Part shown: one piece after another, positions 19,002 through 27,140 of the stretch
Numbering within the stretch: the stretch's first letter is position 1
Layout: the number at the start of each line of letters is the position of its first letter
Origin: Streptococcus oralis
GTDB lineage: Bacteria > Bacillota > Bacilli > Lactobacillales > Streptococcaceae
Length of the DNA stretch: 64,000 nt
NCBI RefSeq assembly: GCF_003943415.1
Contig: NZ_RJPK01000007.1
Location: 26,439-90,438 of the forward strand
Direction: 5' to 3'
The notes under the pieces: generated by a model
Database searches by the model: none
The model's input: the letters and a program-made list of their open reading frames with translations, nothing else
Told to the model about the DNA's origin: nothing
Program-made: the position numbers and the translations under genes

Positions 19002-20691
19002 AGCTAGTTTCTATTCTATTTATGTATATTTCAACTGTCGTCCCTTTTTCGGGTGCAGAATTAATCTTCATCTTGTAATTGTCTCCAAAATGAAGTTTGA
19101 GTCGTTGGTCAACATTTTGAAGGCCAACTCCCCCACGTTTGAGCTGACTTTGACTACTATCGCCAGCAGCTTGGAAACCAACACCATCATCCTCAATGCG
19201 GATGACAAGCACTGTATCCTTTTTCTGGACAGAAACTCTAATATGTCCCTGACCGTCCTTTTCCTTGATACCGTGGTAAAGAGCATTTTCTACTAGGGGT
19301 TGTAGCACCAACTTGGGTAAGACTAGGTTTTCAAATACAGGATTTTCATCAATTTCATATTCCAGCTTATCTCCATAGCGTTGTTTCTGGATAAAGAGGT
19401 ACTGACGGACATGATTGATCTCATCAGACAGGCAAATCAAGTCCTTACCTTGATTGAGCGCCAAGCGAAAATAGGTAGCCAAGGACTTGGTCACCTGAAC
19501 CACTCGCTGACTATCCTGAAATTCAGCCATCCAGATGATAGTGTCCAAAGTATTGTAGAGGAAATGCGGATTGATCTGACTTGACAAGGCTTGAAGTTGG
19601 TACTGGCGGGTCGTTTCTTCCTGCCTGCGAATATCAGCCATTAGCTGATCAATCTGATCCAACATATCATTGAACTGGCGAGTCACTTCTCTCAGTTCAT
19701 AGGCACCAGCTTCCTTGGCACGAAGATTCTGATCACCAGAAGCAATTTTCAGCATGGTTTCTCTCAAATCCTCCAAAGGCGCAATCCAGCGTTTGAGGCT
19801 GAACCACACCAAGCAGAGACAGGCAAGAAGAGATATTACACTAGCCCCAAGCAAGGTCCACATGAGTTGACTCCGAACCTGGTCTAACTTTTCCAGTGAA
19901 GACACGCCTATAACCGTCCAATCAGTTCCTGCAATCTTTTCCTGACTCACATAGGATTGGTGGTCTGGAGTATAACCCTGCCCTACCTCAATATAGGGTT
20001 TCATGGCATCCATTTCGCTAGACGAACTATAAACTGTGTGTTTAGGATGGTAAACAAATTCATGCTTTTCATTGATGATAAAGGCAAAACCCTGCTGACC
20101 CAACTGGAGTTGGTTGAGATAGGCTTCCAGAGTTTCGTAGGAAATGTCCAAACGAAGCACGCCCAAATTAGCTCCCTTTGCATCAACAAGTTCCTGAGTA
20201 ACAGAAATGACCCACTGGCTGTCTGATTTACGAGCTGGTGTCAAAACCGGATTAGCCCCCTGATGAATGGCCTTTTGGTACCAATCCTCAGCCATCATAT
20301 CTGAGGAAGTTTTCATCTGTACACTGTCATCAGTGGAAATGACCTGACCAGATTTTGTTACCAAAACCACAGTCTTCAAGTCCTGGTCTGCCTTCAAGAT
20401 GGTCAAAAATAGATCTCGGATTCCCTTGACCTTGTCTTGACTGGGATTCTCAGCATAGGCTAACACATCCTTCTGCTGGGTCAAACTGGTTGAGGTGGTT
20501 TCTAATTTTTTGATATAAGACTGGATAAAGTGGCTAGTTTGACTGATAGTCGTTTGGCTATTGCCCTCAATAGTGGCCTCAATAGCTGATGAACTAGATT
20601 GATAATAGAAAGTCCCAACTACAGCTAGGAGAATGAGAAAGACCAGAAAGATGGAAATAACCATTCTGACTAGGAGAGAAGAACGCTTCAT
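19000..20691 (-). CDS. hk09: Sensor histidine kinase Hk09-like (YesM/LytS type)
   Basis: A 563-aa membrane sensor. A membrane segment lies at about 10-30, followed by an extracellular Cache-like sensor to about 280 (FYYQSSSSAIEAT, LRLDISYETLEAYL) and a second membrane segment (LLGASVISLLACLCLVWF). A HAMP region comes next, then the His-kinase signature QINPHFLYNTLDTIIW with the phospho-accepting His, and an ATPase domain with NALYHGIKE and GVGLQNVDQRL. It starts at an ATGA overlap with the response regulator. Pneumococcal TCS09 precedes zmpB in the same way. Confidence 0.92.
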   Translation of the reverse strand: MKRSSLLVRMVISIFLVFLILLAVVGTFYYQSSSSAIEATIEGNSQTTISQTSHFIQSYIKKLETTSTSLTQQKDVLAYAENPSQDKVKGIRDLFLTILKADQDLKTVVLVTKSGQVISTDDSVQMKTSSDMMAEDWYQKAIHQGANPVLTPARKSDSQWVISVTQELVDAKGANLGVLRLDISYETLEAYLNQLQLGQQGFAFIINEKHEFVYHPKHTVYSSSSEMDAMKPYIEVGQGYTPDHQSYVSQEKIAGTDWTVIGVSSLEKLDQVRSQLMWTLLGASVISLLACLCLVWFSLKRWIAPLEDLRETMLKIASGDQNLRAKEAGAYELREVTRQFNDMLDQIDQLMADIRRQEETTRQYQLQALSSQINPHFLYNTLDTIIWMAEFQDSQRVVQVTKSLATYFRLALNQGKDLICLSDEINHVRQYLFIQKQRYGDKLEYEIDENPVFENLVLPKLVLQPLVENALYHGIKEKDGQGHIRVSVQKKDTVLVIRIEDDGVGFQAAGDSSQSQLKRGGVGLQNVDQRLKLHFGDNYKMKINSAPEKGTTVEIYINRIETS

Positions 20692-21425
20692 CGGCCTTCT
20701 CCCTTCTTAAACTGACGAGGTGTCACACCTGCAATCTGTTTAAAGCGTTGGGTAAAGTAGTTCATATCTTCAAAACCAACCTTTTCGGCTATCTGGTAAA
20801 TCTTTAAATCCGTGGTCAAGAGCAAGAGCTTGGCTTGTTTGACACGCTCTCTCACCAAATAATCCTGAAAAGGTAGGCCCAACTCTTTCTTAATCAAGGA
20901 GCTCAGATAAGTCGAACTAAAGCCCAATTCACTGGCCAAAGACTTTAAACTAAATTGGCTGTCAGCTAGATGAGACTGGATCTTCTGGGCTATGTTTCCT
21001 TCAAACTTATCGGTCAGTAAATCTTGTAACTGCTCTTCCTTCTCTTCCTTATCTAGTTTTTGCTTGATTTTCCCTAACATTTCCTCAATATCCTGACGAG
21101 AAAAGGGTTTGAGTAGGTAATCATCTACACCGAGTTTGACAGCAGACAAGGCATAATCAAAATCATCGTAACCCGTCAAAAATACCAGATGCACCTGAGG
21201 ATAGGTTTCTCGTACCAGACTGGCCAACTGGATGCCATTTAGCTGAGGCATATTGATATCAGTTAAAATGATATCTGGCACCTGCCTTTGAATCAAGTCC
21301 CAAGCCTGTCTTCCATTTTCAGCCTGACCGATGATTTCCATATCGTAGGCTGCTACATTGACCAGCTTGCTCAAGCCCTGTCTTACCAGATACTCATCTT
21401 CTACGATTAAGATTGTGTAGGTCAT
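20688..21425 (-). CDS. rr09: Response regulator Rr09-like (AraC output)
   Basis: A 245-aa regulator. Receiver domain: VEDEYLVRQG, the phospho-Asp in ILTDINMPQLNG, TGYDDFDYA and LLKPFSRQD. C-terminal AraC HTH: FSLKSLASELGFSSTYLSSL and VGFEDMNYFTQRFKQ, followed by TPRQFKKGEG. The ATG at 21425 has AAAGGAG upstream; an 18-nt longer GTG start would include that ribosome site and is rejected. First gene of the pair. Likely targets are carbohydrate or surface genes by analogy with TCS09, not shown here. Confidence 0.93.
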   Translation of the reverse strand: MTYTILIVEDEYLVRQGLSKLVNVAAYDMEIIGQAENGRQAWDLIQRQVPDIILTDINMPQLNGIQLASLVRETYPQVHLVFLTGYDDFDYALSAVKLGVDDYLLKPFSRQDIEEMLGKIKQKLDKEEKEEQLQDLLTDKFEGNIAQKIQSHLADSQFSLKSLASELGFSSTYLSSLIKKELGLPFQDYLVRERVKQAKLLLLTTDLKIYQIAEKVGFEDMNYFTQRFKQIAGVTPRQFKKGEGR

Positions 21426-21454
21426 GCTCTGCTCCTTTGTCACTTACTAGTATC

Positions 21455-21463
21455 AGTATAGCA
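21455..21463 (-). promoter_or_regulatory. Extended -10 promoter of rr09-hk09
   Basis: Minus strand TGCTATACT with TATACT at 21455-21460, about 30 nt before the rr09 start. No clear -35. Confidence 0.45.
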
Positions 21464-21496
21464 AAATTCTCCTCTAACTGCTTAGGAAAGCTCTCT

Positions 21497-21690
21497 TATA
21501 CTCAATGAAAATCAAATAGCAAACTAGGAAGCTAACCGCAGGTTGCGCAAAGTTCAGCTTTGAGGTTGTAGATAAAACTGACAAAGTCAGCTCAAAAACA
21601 CTGTTTTGAGGTTGTAGATGAAACTGACGAAGTCAGTAACTATACGTATGGGGACGGTAAGGCGACGCTGAAGTAGTTTGAAGAGTCTTA
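21497..21690 (-). repeat. BOX element (A-B-C type)
   Basis: A 194-bp intergenic repeat. It carries the boxA core GGTAAGGCGACGCTGA (read on the plus strand), two boxB-like units built around ACTGAC(A/G)AAGTCAG and CACTGTTTTGAGGTTGTAG, and a boxC end starting TACTCAATGAAAATCAAA. The conventional A-to-C orientation is on the minus strand. It fills the gap between msrAB2 and rr09, and its boxA end contains the msrAB2 stop codon. Confidence 0.88.
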
Positions 21691-22800
21691 ATCAACATAA
21701 TCTAGTAAATAAGCATAACCTTTTTCTTCCATTTGGGCTTTAGGAATAAAGCGAATGGAAAGACTATTGATACAGTAGCGCAAGCCCCCCTTGTCTTCTG
21801 GTCCATCCGTAAAGACATGGCCAAGGTGAGAATCTCCAACTCGGCTCCGCACTTCCATACGCGTCATATTGTAAGACTTATCTTCCTTGTAAGTGGCAAC
21901 ATCCGGGCTGATGGGTTGGGTGAAACTAGGCCAGCCACAACCAGACTCAAACTTGTCCTTTGATGAAAAGAGAGGTTCGCCAGTAGCCACATCCACATAG
22001 ATACCGGATTCAAATTTATCCCAGTAGCGGTTTGAAAAAGCTCGTTCTGTTTGATTTTTCTGGGTTACTGCATACTCCTCAGGTGACAAGGTCTTTTTCA
22101 ATTCTTCATCGCTTGGTTTGGGATATTTGCTGGCATCGATGACGGGATAGGCAGCCTGATTGACATTGATATGACAGTAGCCATTTGGATTTTTCTTGAG
22201 GTAGTCTTGGTGGTAATCCTCAGCCACCACAAAATTCTTCAAGGTCTCCTTTTCAACTGCCAGAGGTTGGTCATATTTTTTAGCAACTTCATCAAAGACT
22301 TGGTTGATTACTTCCAAATCCTTGTCATCTGTGTAATAAACGCCGGTACGATACTGAGTCCCCACATCATTTCCTTGTTTATTTTTGCTGGTTGGATTGA
22401 TAATGCGGAAGTAATGAAGCAGGATTTCCTTGAGGGAAATTTGGTTAGCATCATAGGTGACATGGACGGTTTCCGCATGTCCTGTTTGGTTGATCAATTC
22501 GTACTTGGTTGTTTCCCCTCTACCATTTGCATAGCCTGAAACGGCATCTGTCACTCCGGGAACGCGTGAGAAGTATTCCTCAACTCCCCAGAAACATCCC
22601 CCAGCTAGATAAATTTCATGCAAGTCTGCGTCTTTACTAATTTCTGTTTTTTTCACTGTTTTTCCTCCTTGACTAACTGAAGCTTTCTCAATTTGCGAGC
22701 TATCTGTCTGCCCTGCATTTCGCATCAATAGAAAATAGAAACCGGTTATGGCTAGGAGAATGACCCCTGCCAAGACAAAAAGTTTTACTTTATCATTCAT
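21688..22800 (-). CDS. msrAB2: Methionine sulfoxide reductase MsrA/MsrB fusion, membrane-anchored
   Basis: A 370-aa extracellular repair enzyme. Residues about 5-26 are a signal anchor ([21 protein letters not shown]). The MsrA domain has the catalytic Cys in [18 protein letters not shown]. The MsrB domain has [17 protein letters not shown] and the catalytic Cys in [11 protein letters not shown]. It reduces both sulfoxide epimers in oxidised surface proteins, taking electrons from Etrx-type thioredoxins and CcdA. The stop codon is provided by the BOX repeat that follows. Spacing to etrx2 is 9 nt. Confidence 0.95.
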   Translation of the reverse strand: MNDKVKLFVLAGVILLAITGFYFLLMRNAGQTDSSQIEKASVSQGGKTVKKTEISKDADLHEIYLAGGCFWGVEEYFSRVPGVTDAVSGYANGRGETTKYELINQTGHAETVHVTYDANQISLKEILLHYFRIINPTSKNKQGNDVGTQYRTGVYYTDDKDLEVINQVFDEVAKKYDQPLAVEKETLKNFVVAEDYHQDYLKKNPNGYCHINVNQAAYPVIDASKYPKPSDEELKKTLSPEEYAVTQKNQTERAFSNRYWDKFESGIYVDVATGEPLFSSKDKFESGCGWPSFTQPISPDVATYKEDKSYNMTRMEVRSRVGDSHLGHVFTDGPEDKGGLRYCINSLSIRFIPKAQMEEKGYAYLLDYVD

Positions 22801-22809
22801 AGCCTTTCT

Positions 22810-23373
22810 CTACCCCATTTCTTTCAATTCTTTTAAAATCATATCCTTATCCATAAAACCTGGTTGCGTTTTGACCAGCTTGCCTTCCTTGTCTATAAAG
22901 GCTTGAGTCGGGTAAGAACGAACACCATAACTTTCCAAAAGTTTGCCTGACGGATCAATTAAAACTGGAAAATTTTTATAATCCAATCCCTTGTACCAGT
23001 TCTTAAAGTTCGCTTCTGCTTGCTCCCCCTTGTGGCCAGGAGATACAACTGTCAAGACCACATAGTCATCACCAGCATCCTTAGCGATTTCGTCCGTATC
23101 TGGAAGGCTGGCTAGACAGATGGAACACCAAGAAGCCCAGAATTTGAGATAGACTTTCTTACCTTTGTAATCAGACAAGCGATAGGTCTTACCATCTACT
23201 CCTGTCAGTTCAAAATCAGCGGCTGTCTGACCCTTGGTGGCAGTTTGTGAACTGACTTGTTCTGTTTTGGATTGCTCCTTCATAGTAGACTCGTCTGACA
23301 TGTTTTTAGCCGAACAGGCTGCTAAGCAACAAATTGAGCCTACTCCAAGGAGACATGTTTGCCATTTTTTCAT
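22810..23373 (-). CDS. etrx2: Extracellular thioredoxin-like lipoprotein Etrx2
   Basis: A 187-aa lipoprotein with lipobox LAAC (residues about 18-21) and a TlpA/ResA-like thioredoxin fold carrying the redox motif WASWCSICLASLPD (CSIC). The ATG at 23373 follows GAGGAAG; a 21-nt longer TTG start is rejected. Middle gene of ccdA2-etrx2-msrAB2, where it is expected to pass electrons from CcdA2 to MsrAB2. Confidence 0.93.
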   Translation of the reverse strand: MKKWQTCLLGVGSICCLAACSAKNMSDESTMKEQSKTEQVSSQTATKGQTAADFELTGVDGKTYRLSDYKGKKVYLKFWASWCSICLASLPDTDEIAKDAGDDYVVLTVVSPGHKGEQAEANFKNWYKGLDYKNFPVLIDPSGKLLESYGVRSYPTQAFIDKEGKLVKTQPGFMDKDMILKELKEMG

Positions 23374-23386
23374 TTCTTCTTCCTCT

Positions 23387-24097
23387 CTATTCAAATAATG
23401 TAGTCAAAATGGAAGCATTTCCCAAAAGCACCAAAATTCCCATCACGATAATGAGGAAACCACCCACTTTTTTGAGGGTTCCGAGGTAGGGATGAAGTTT
23501 TCGGAAATGTTTCAAAACATAGCTGGAGGCGAGAGCTAGAACCAAAAATGGTAGCGCCAAACCCAGTGTGTAAAGCAACATGAGACCAGCTCCCTGCCAA
23601 GCACCTGAGCCACCTGAAGCCGCTAAAGCCAAAACAGACCCCAGAACCGGCCCTACACATGGCGTCCAAGCAAAACTAAAGGTCAACCCCAGTAAAAATG
23701 CCTGACTATAACCGTTAGCGTTTTGATCCTGTCTCTTTAATTGTAGCCTTCTTTCCTTGTAGAGCCCCTGCAAATGTAAAACTTCCATCTGGTGTAAGCC
23801 CAAGAGAATGATAACCGCACCCGTCACATAATGAAACCAAGAAGCATACAGCAAATTGCCTAAAAAACCAGCTCCATAGCCCAGTAAGATAAAGATAAAA
23901 GAAATCCCCGCTATAAAGGCCAGAGTTCGCAATAAACTAACAAGTGAGATTGAAATTTTTCCGCTAGAAGCCTGAGCACCATCTTTGTCATCCAACAAGA
24001 TCCCTGCATAGACCGGTAACAAGGGTAAGATACAAGGAGAAAAAAAGGAAAGAATTCCAGCAAGAAAAACACTGATAAAAAAGAATACATTGTCCAT
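23387..24097 (-). CDS. ccdA2: Thiol-disulfide transporter CcdA2
   Basis: A 236-aa polytopic membrane protein of the CcdA/DsbD-beta family with about six membrane helices. The redox cysteines are in FFSPCILPLLPVYAG and in the FAWTPCVGPVLG helix. It moves reducing power from cytosolic thioredoxin to outer thioredoxin-like lipoproteins. First gene of the operon; the start follows GGAGGAAGGC. The promoter has a TATAAT -10 and three direct repeats just upstream. Confidence 0.95.
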   Translation of the reverse strand: MDNVFFFISVFLAGILSFFSPCILPLLPVYAGILLDDKDGAQASSGKISISLVSLLRTLAFIAGISFIFILLGYGAGFLGNLLYASWFHYVTGAVIILLGLHQMEVLHLQGLYKERRLQLKRQDQNANGYSQAFLLGLTFSFAWTPCVGPVLGSVLALAASGGSGAWQGAGLMLLYTLGLALPFLVLALASSYVLKHFRKLHPYLGTLKKVGGFLIIVMGILVLLGNASILTTLFE

Positions 24098-24129
24098 TGC
24101 CTTCCTCCATTCTTTGATTTGATAGGACT

Positions 24130-24184
24130 ATTATAACTCCAAAACTCCAGAAAAAATAGGGACAATGATAGGGAAAAATAGGAA
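24130..24184 (-). promoter_or_regulatory. ccdA2 promoter with direct repeats
   Basis: Minus strand TATAAT at 24130-24135; the -35 position (24153-24158) reads TATTTT and is poor. Three direct repeats ATAGGGA, ATAGGGA, ATAGGAA (plus strand, 24156-24162, 24168-24174 and 24178-24184) start at the -35 region, 12 and 10 nt apart. The arrangement suits an activator that replaces a weak -35. Confidence 0.5.
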
Positions 24185-24216
24185 TTTAATCAGCTTATTT
24201 AGAAATCTTACGAAAA

Positions 24217-24239
24217 AAAGTCAGACAAGGTCTGACTTT
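24217..24239 (-). terminator. Terminator after the acetyltransferase remnant
   Basis: Perfect 10-bp stem AAAGTCAGAC/GTCTGACTTT with a 3-nt loop. On the minus strand the T run includes the stem end (TTTTTTT). Confidence 0.8.
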
Positions 24240-24259
24240 GATAGAAACAGAAAAGAAAA

Positions 24260-24391
24260 TCACCTGTCTTCCCTACTTATCTGGTAATAAATAAGATCCG
24301 CAACGTAGTCTTTTCTCTCTACACCATTGGCAACCGTCTTAAGATAGGACATTCCCGCTTTTTCCATCACACGACCTGAAGCTGGGTTGAG
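24260..24391 (-). pseudogene. GNAT acetyltransferase C-terminal remnant
   Basis: Minus-strand reading gives HTSLNPASGRVMEKAGM, then SYLKTVANGVERKDYVADL and a stop at 24260-24262. NPASGRVMEKAGM is the acetyl-CoA-binding end of RimJ/RimL-like acetyltransferases. No start or N-terminal part is present. The homology ends near 24391, where another gene remnant begins on the opposite strand. Confidence 0.7.
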
Positions 24392-24630
24392 ACTGGTATG
24401 ACGACGAGGATTACCGTTACGTCGTTCTATTTTACAAGACCGAACACTTTACTAGCGAGCTCCAATCTTCAGATGAAGGAAAGGTATGGTGGGAAGAGTT
24501 AGAAAATCTATCTCATCTAAAACTGGCAACTAAGGATATGTCTGATATGCTTCGTGTTTTTTTGGAAGATGATCTCAGTGAATTCTTCTACTATAAAGAC
24601 GACGAAGATTGGCTTTATGATTTGAAGTAA
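24391..24630 (+). pseudogene. NUDIX hydrolase C-terminal remnant
   Basis: Plus-strand frame from 24391 reads DWYDDEDYRYVVLFYKTEHF, later VWWEELENLSHLKLATKDM, and stops at TAA 24628-24630. This looks like the end of a MutT/NUDIX protein. The Nudix box is missing and an in-frame stop lies immediately upstream. It meets the acetyltransferase remnant tail to tail in reverse order, so a deletion or rearrangement removed both N-termini. Confidence 0.65.
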
Positions 24631-24631
24631 T

Positions 24632-24660
24632 AAATAGGCTAGGAAATTCCTAGCCTATTT
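24632..24660. terminator. Bidirectional terminator
   Basis: Perfect 14-bp stem AAATAGGCTAGGAA with a 1-nt centre. It serves the MerR-family gene on the minus strand and the NUDIX remnant on the plus strand, and overlaps the MerR gene stop codon. Confidence 0.85.
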
Positions 24661-25399
24661 ATTCTGCATTTGTCTGAACGTAAGCCGCAATGACATCTGA
24701 CGTGTACTGGGCTGTTCCAGAACCAAACTTGTCAATGTTTTCCTTAAACTCTGGGTTGTAGACGTAACCTTTACCGATATGACCGAATACCTCAATAGAG
24801 CAGTCAAATCCATAAGTACGGATGGCTTGCAAGAGTTTAGCAGCTTCTTCTTGATTTTCGTCTGCTGTTGCAGCTAGTCCATTTTTAAGGTTTTTAGCCA
24901 GAGCTTGAAAAACTTGGTTAAAGGCAGCCGTAGCCTCATCTTCTCTACCACTTTGGCGCTCGAGAGCCTGGCCCATGACTTCTTGACCATATTTCTCTAC
25001 CGCCTCTTGGTGGTATTTTTGATGATCTTGATAGCTAAATCCAGTGAATTTTTCCTCAATCGTCATTTTTCTTTCTCCTTTTTGTTCTTGAATGGTTTTT
25101 TGCAAGGTGGAAATCAAGGTATCCAGATGTTGCCTTTCTCGAGTTAGATAGTCCAACTGCCTGGTCAAATGGGGCAATAAATCTGATTTATCTTCCTTTA
25201 ACAGCTCTGCTATTTTTTCTAAAGAAAAGCCTAGATATTTATAATACAGAATGACCTGAAGACGTTCCAAATCCTCTTGACTGTAGGTTCGATAGCCGTT
25301 TTCCGACTTTAACGGAACCAAGAGTCCTATCTTATCGTAGTGGTGCAGTGTCTTTACAGAGACACCTGAAAGCTGCGCAGCTTCTTTTACATGGTACAT
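24659..25399 (-). CDS. MerR-family regulator with TipAS domain
   Basis: A 246-aa regulator. Residues 1-70 form the MerR winged helix (VKEAAQLSGVSVKTLHHYDKIGLL, NGYRTYSQEDLERLQ). A coiled dimer helix follows at about 75-110, then a TipAS-like effector domain (about 115-246) that in relatives binds thiopeptides and other drugs. The ATG at 25399 follows AGGAGGAAAT. Its promoter has the 19-bp spacer expected for self-activation by MerR proteins. A BOX element lies in the leader between promoter and gene. Any target beyond itself is unknown. Confidence 0.88.
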   Translation of the reverse strand: MYHVKEAAQLSGVSVKTLHHYDKIGLLVPLKSENGYRTYSQEDLERLQVILYYKYLGFSLEKIAELLKEDKSDLLPHLTRQLDYLTRERQHLDTLISTLQKTIQEQKGERKMTIEEKFTGFSYQDHQKYHQEAVEKYGQEVMGQALERQSGREDEATAAFNQVFQALAKNLKNGLAATADENQEEAAKLLQAIRTYGFDCSIEVFGHIGKGYVYNPEFKENIDKFGSGTAQYTSDVIAAYVQTNAE

Positions 25400-25410
25400 G
25401 ATTTCCTCCT

Positions 25411-25518
25411 TATACTCAATGAAAATCAAAGAGCAAACTAGGAAGCTAGCCGCAGGCTGTACTTGAGTACGGTAAGGCGACGCTGACGTGGTTTGAATTT
25501 GATTTTCGAAGAGTATTA
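25411..25518 (-). repeat. BOX element (A-C type, no boxB)
   Basis: A 108-bp repeat running from TATACTCAATGAAAATCAAA to TTTTCGAAGAGTATTA, with the boxA core GGTAAGGCGACGCTGACG. It lacks the boxB units seen in the copy at 21497. It lies inside the predicted 5' leader of the MerR-family gene. Confidence 0.9.
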
Positions 25519-25525
25519 CATTGAT

Positions 25526-25556
25526 AGTATAACCCCTCCCCTCAGGTCAGAGTCAA
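25526..25556 (-). promoter_or_regulatory. MerR-type promoter with 19-bp spacer
   Basis: Minus strand TTGACT (25551-25556), 19-nt spacer, TATACT (25526-25531). The overlong spacer, with GC-rich partly symmetric sequence (GACCTGAGGGGAGGGG), is the hallmark of promoters that MerR proteins untwist. Confidence 0.7.
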
Positions 25557-25617
25557 GCGTTTTTGCGAAATTTTTCTAACTTTTTGAGAAAGGTGTGAAA
25601 ACTTGAAAATGGTTTTC

Positions 25618-25646
25618 TTGACAGACATCAGAAAACATGATAGGAT
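25618..25646 (+). promoter_or_regulatory. NSS transporter promoter
   Basis: TTGACA (25618-25623), 17 nt, TAGGAT (25641-25646) preceded by TGA. The transcript would start near 25653, leaving a leader of about 105 nt. Confidence 0.7.
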
Positions 25647-25667
25647 AGTCAAGTCTATCAATCAAAC

Positions 25668-25727
25668 AAAAGGCTCATAAAGAGCCATTGAGAGAAGGCT
25701 ATTTGACAACTCAAGTAGCCTTTTCTT
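25668..25727 (+). promoter_or_regulatory. Switch-like leader of the NSS transporter gene
   Basis: Four segments: 1 AAAAGGCTC (25668-25676), 2 GAGCC (25682-25686), 3 AAGGCTA (25695-25701), 4 TAGCCTTTTC (25716-25725). Pairing 1:2 and 3:4 gives two hairpins, the second followed by U-rich sequence like a terminator. Segment 1 can instead pair with segment 4 (AAAAGGCT/AGCCTTTT), which would break that terminator. I recognise no known riboswitch class. Confidence 0.5.
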
Positions 25728-25757
25728 ATTTTAAAAAAGGAGATTGGAGTTTCAACT

Positions 25758-27098
25758 ATGTCAGAAAAATCGCAATGGAGCTCAAAACTAGGCTTTATTC
25801 TAGCATCTGCTGGTTCAGCTATCGGACTTGGAGCCGTTTGGAAGTTCCCCTACATGACTGCTGCTAATGGCGGTGGAGGCTTTTTACTAGTCTTTCTCAT
25901 TTCCACTATTTTAATCGGTTTCCCGCTCCTACTGGCTGAGTTTGCCCTTGGCCGTAGTGCTGGCGTTTCCGCTATCAAAACCTTTGGAAAACTTGGTAAC
26001 AATAACAAGTACAACTTTATCGGTTGGATTGGTGCCTTTGCCCTCTTTATCCTCCTATCCTTTTACAGTGTTATCGGAGGATGGATTCTAGTCTATCTGG
26101 GTATTGAGTTTGGGAAATTGTTCCAACTTGGTGGAACGGGTGATTATGCTCAGTTATTTACTTCAATCATCTCAAATCCAGCCATTGCTCTAGGGGCTCA
26201 AGCTTCCTTTATCTTGTTGAATATCTTTATTGTATCACGTGGGGTCCAAAAAGGGATCGAAAGAGCTTCGAAAGTCATGATGCCCCTGCTCTTTATCATC
26301 TTTGTCGTGATTATTGGACGCTCTCTCAGTTTGCCAAATGCCATGGAAGGCGTTATCTACTTCCTCAAACCAGACTTTTCAAAACTGACCAGTGCTGGTC
26401 TCCTCTATGCTCTGGGACAATCTTTCTTTGCTCTCTCACTAGGGGTTACAGCCATGCTGACCTATGCTTCCTACTTGGATAAGAAAACCAATCTGTTCCA
26501 ATCAGGGATTTCCATCGTAGTCATGAACATCTCGGTATCCATCATGGCAGGTCTAGCCATTTTCCCAGCCATGTCAGCCTTTAATATCCAGTCTGAAGGG
26601 GGACCAAGCCTGCTCTTTATCGTCTTGCCTCAACTCTTTGACAAGATGCCTTTTGGAACCATTTTCTACATCCTCTTCCTCTTGCTCTTCCTTTTTGCGA
26701 CAGTCACTTCTTCAGTCGTGATGCTGGAAATCAATGTGGGCAATATCACCAATCAGGACAACAGCAAGCGGGCTAAGTGGAGTGCCATTTTAGGAATCTT
26801 GACCTTCATCTTTGGAATTCCTTCAGCCCTATCCTATGGAGTTATGGCGGATGTTCACATCTTAGGTAAGACTTTCTTTGATGCCATGGATTTCTTGGTT
26901 TCCAATCTCCTCATGCCATTTGGCGCTCTTTGCCTTTCTCTCTTTACAGGCTATATCTTTAAGAAGACACTTGCCATGGAGGAACTCCATCTTGATGAAA
27001 GAGCCTGGAAACAAGGACTTTTCCAAGTCTGGCTCTTCCTCCTTCGTTTCATCATTCCAATCATCATCATCGTGGTTTTTATAGCCCAATTTATGTAA
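25758..27098 (+). CDS. Neurotransmitter:sodium symporter (NSS/SNF) family transporter
   Basis: A 446-aa membrane protein with about 11-12 helices. The TM1 signature GLGAVWKFPYMTAANGGGGF and the following FALGRSAG are classic NSS motifs for sodium-coupled amino-acid uptake. The substrate is not readable from sequence. The ATG follows AAAAAAGGAG. Single gene with its own promoter, structured leader and terminator, lying opposite the MerR-family gene and manA. Confidence 0.93.
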   Translation: MSEKSQWSSKLGFILASAGSAIGLGAVWKFPYMTAANGGGGFLLVFLISTILIGFPLLLAEFALGRSAGVSAIKTFGKLGNNNKYNFIGWIGAFALFILLSFYSVIGGWILVYLGIEFGKLFQLGGTGDYAQLFTSIISNPAIALGAQASFILLNIFIVSRGVQKGIERASKVMMPLLFIIFVVIIGRSLSLPNAMEGVIYFLKPDFSKLTSAGLLYALGQSFFALSLGVTAMLTYASYLDKKTNLFQSGISIVVMNISVSIMAGLAIFPAMSAFNIQSEGGPSLLFIVLPQLFDKMPFGTIFYILFLLLFLFATVTSSVVMLEINVGNITNQDNSKRAKWSAILGILTFIFGIPSALSYGVMADVHILGKTFFDAMDFLVSNLLMPFGALCLSLFTGYIFKKTLAMEELHLDERAWKQGLFQVWLFLLRFIIPIIIIVVFIAQFM

Positions 27099-27100
27099 TC

Positions 27101-27140
27101 AAAAAGGACTTGAGTAGTGAACTCAGGCCCTTTCTTTTTT
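27101..27140. terminator. Terminator between NSS gene and manA
   Basis: Imperfect stem AAAGG-ACTTGAG against CTCAGGCC-CTTT, then TTTCTTTTTT on the plus strand. The opposite orientation has AAAAA/TTTTT as well and may serve manA. Confidence 0.7.
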
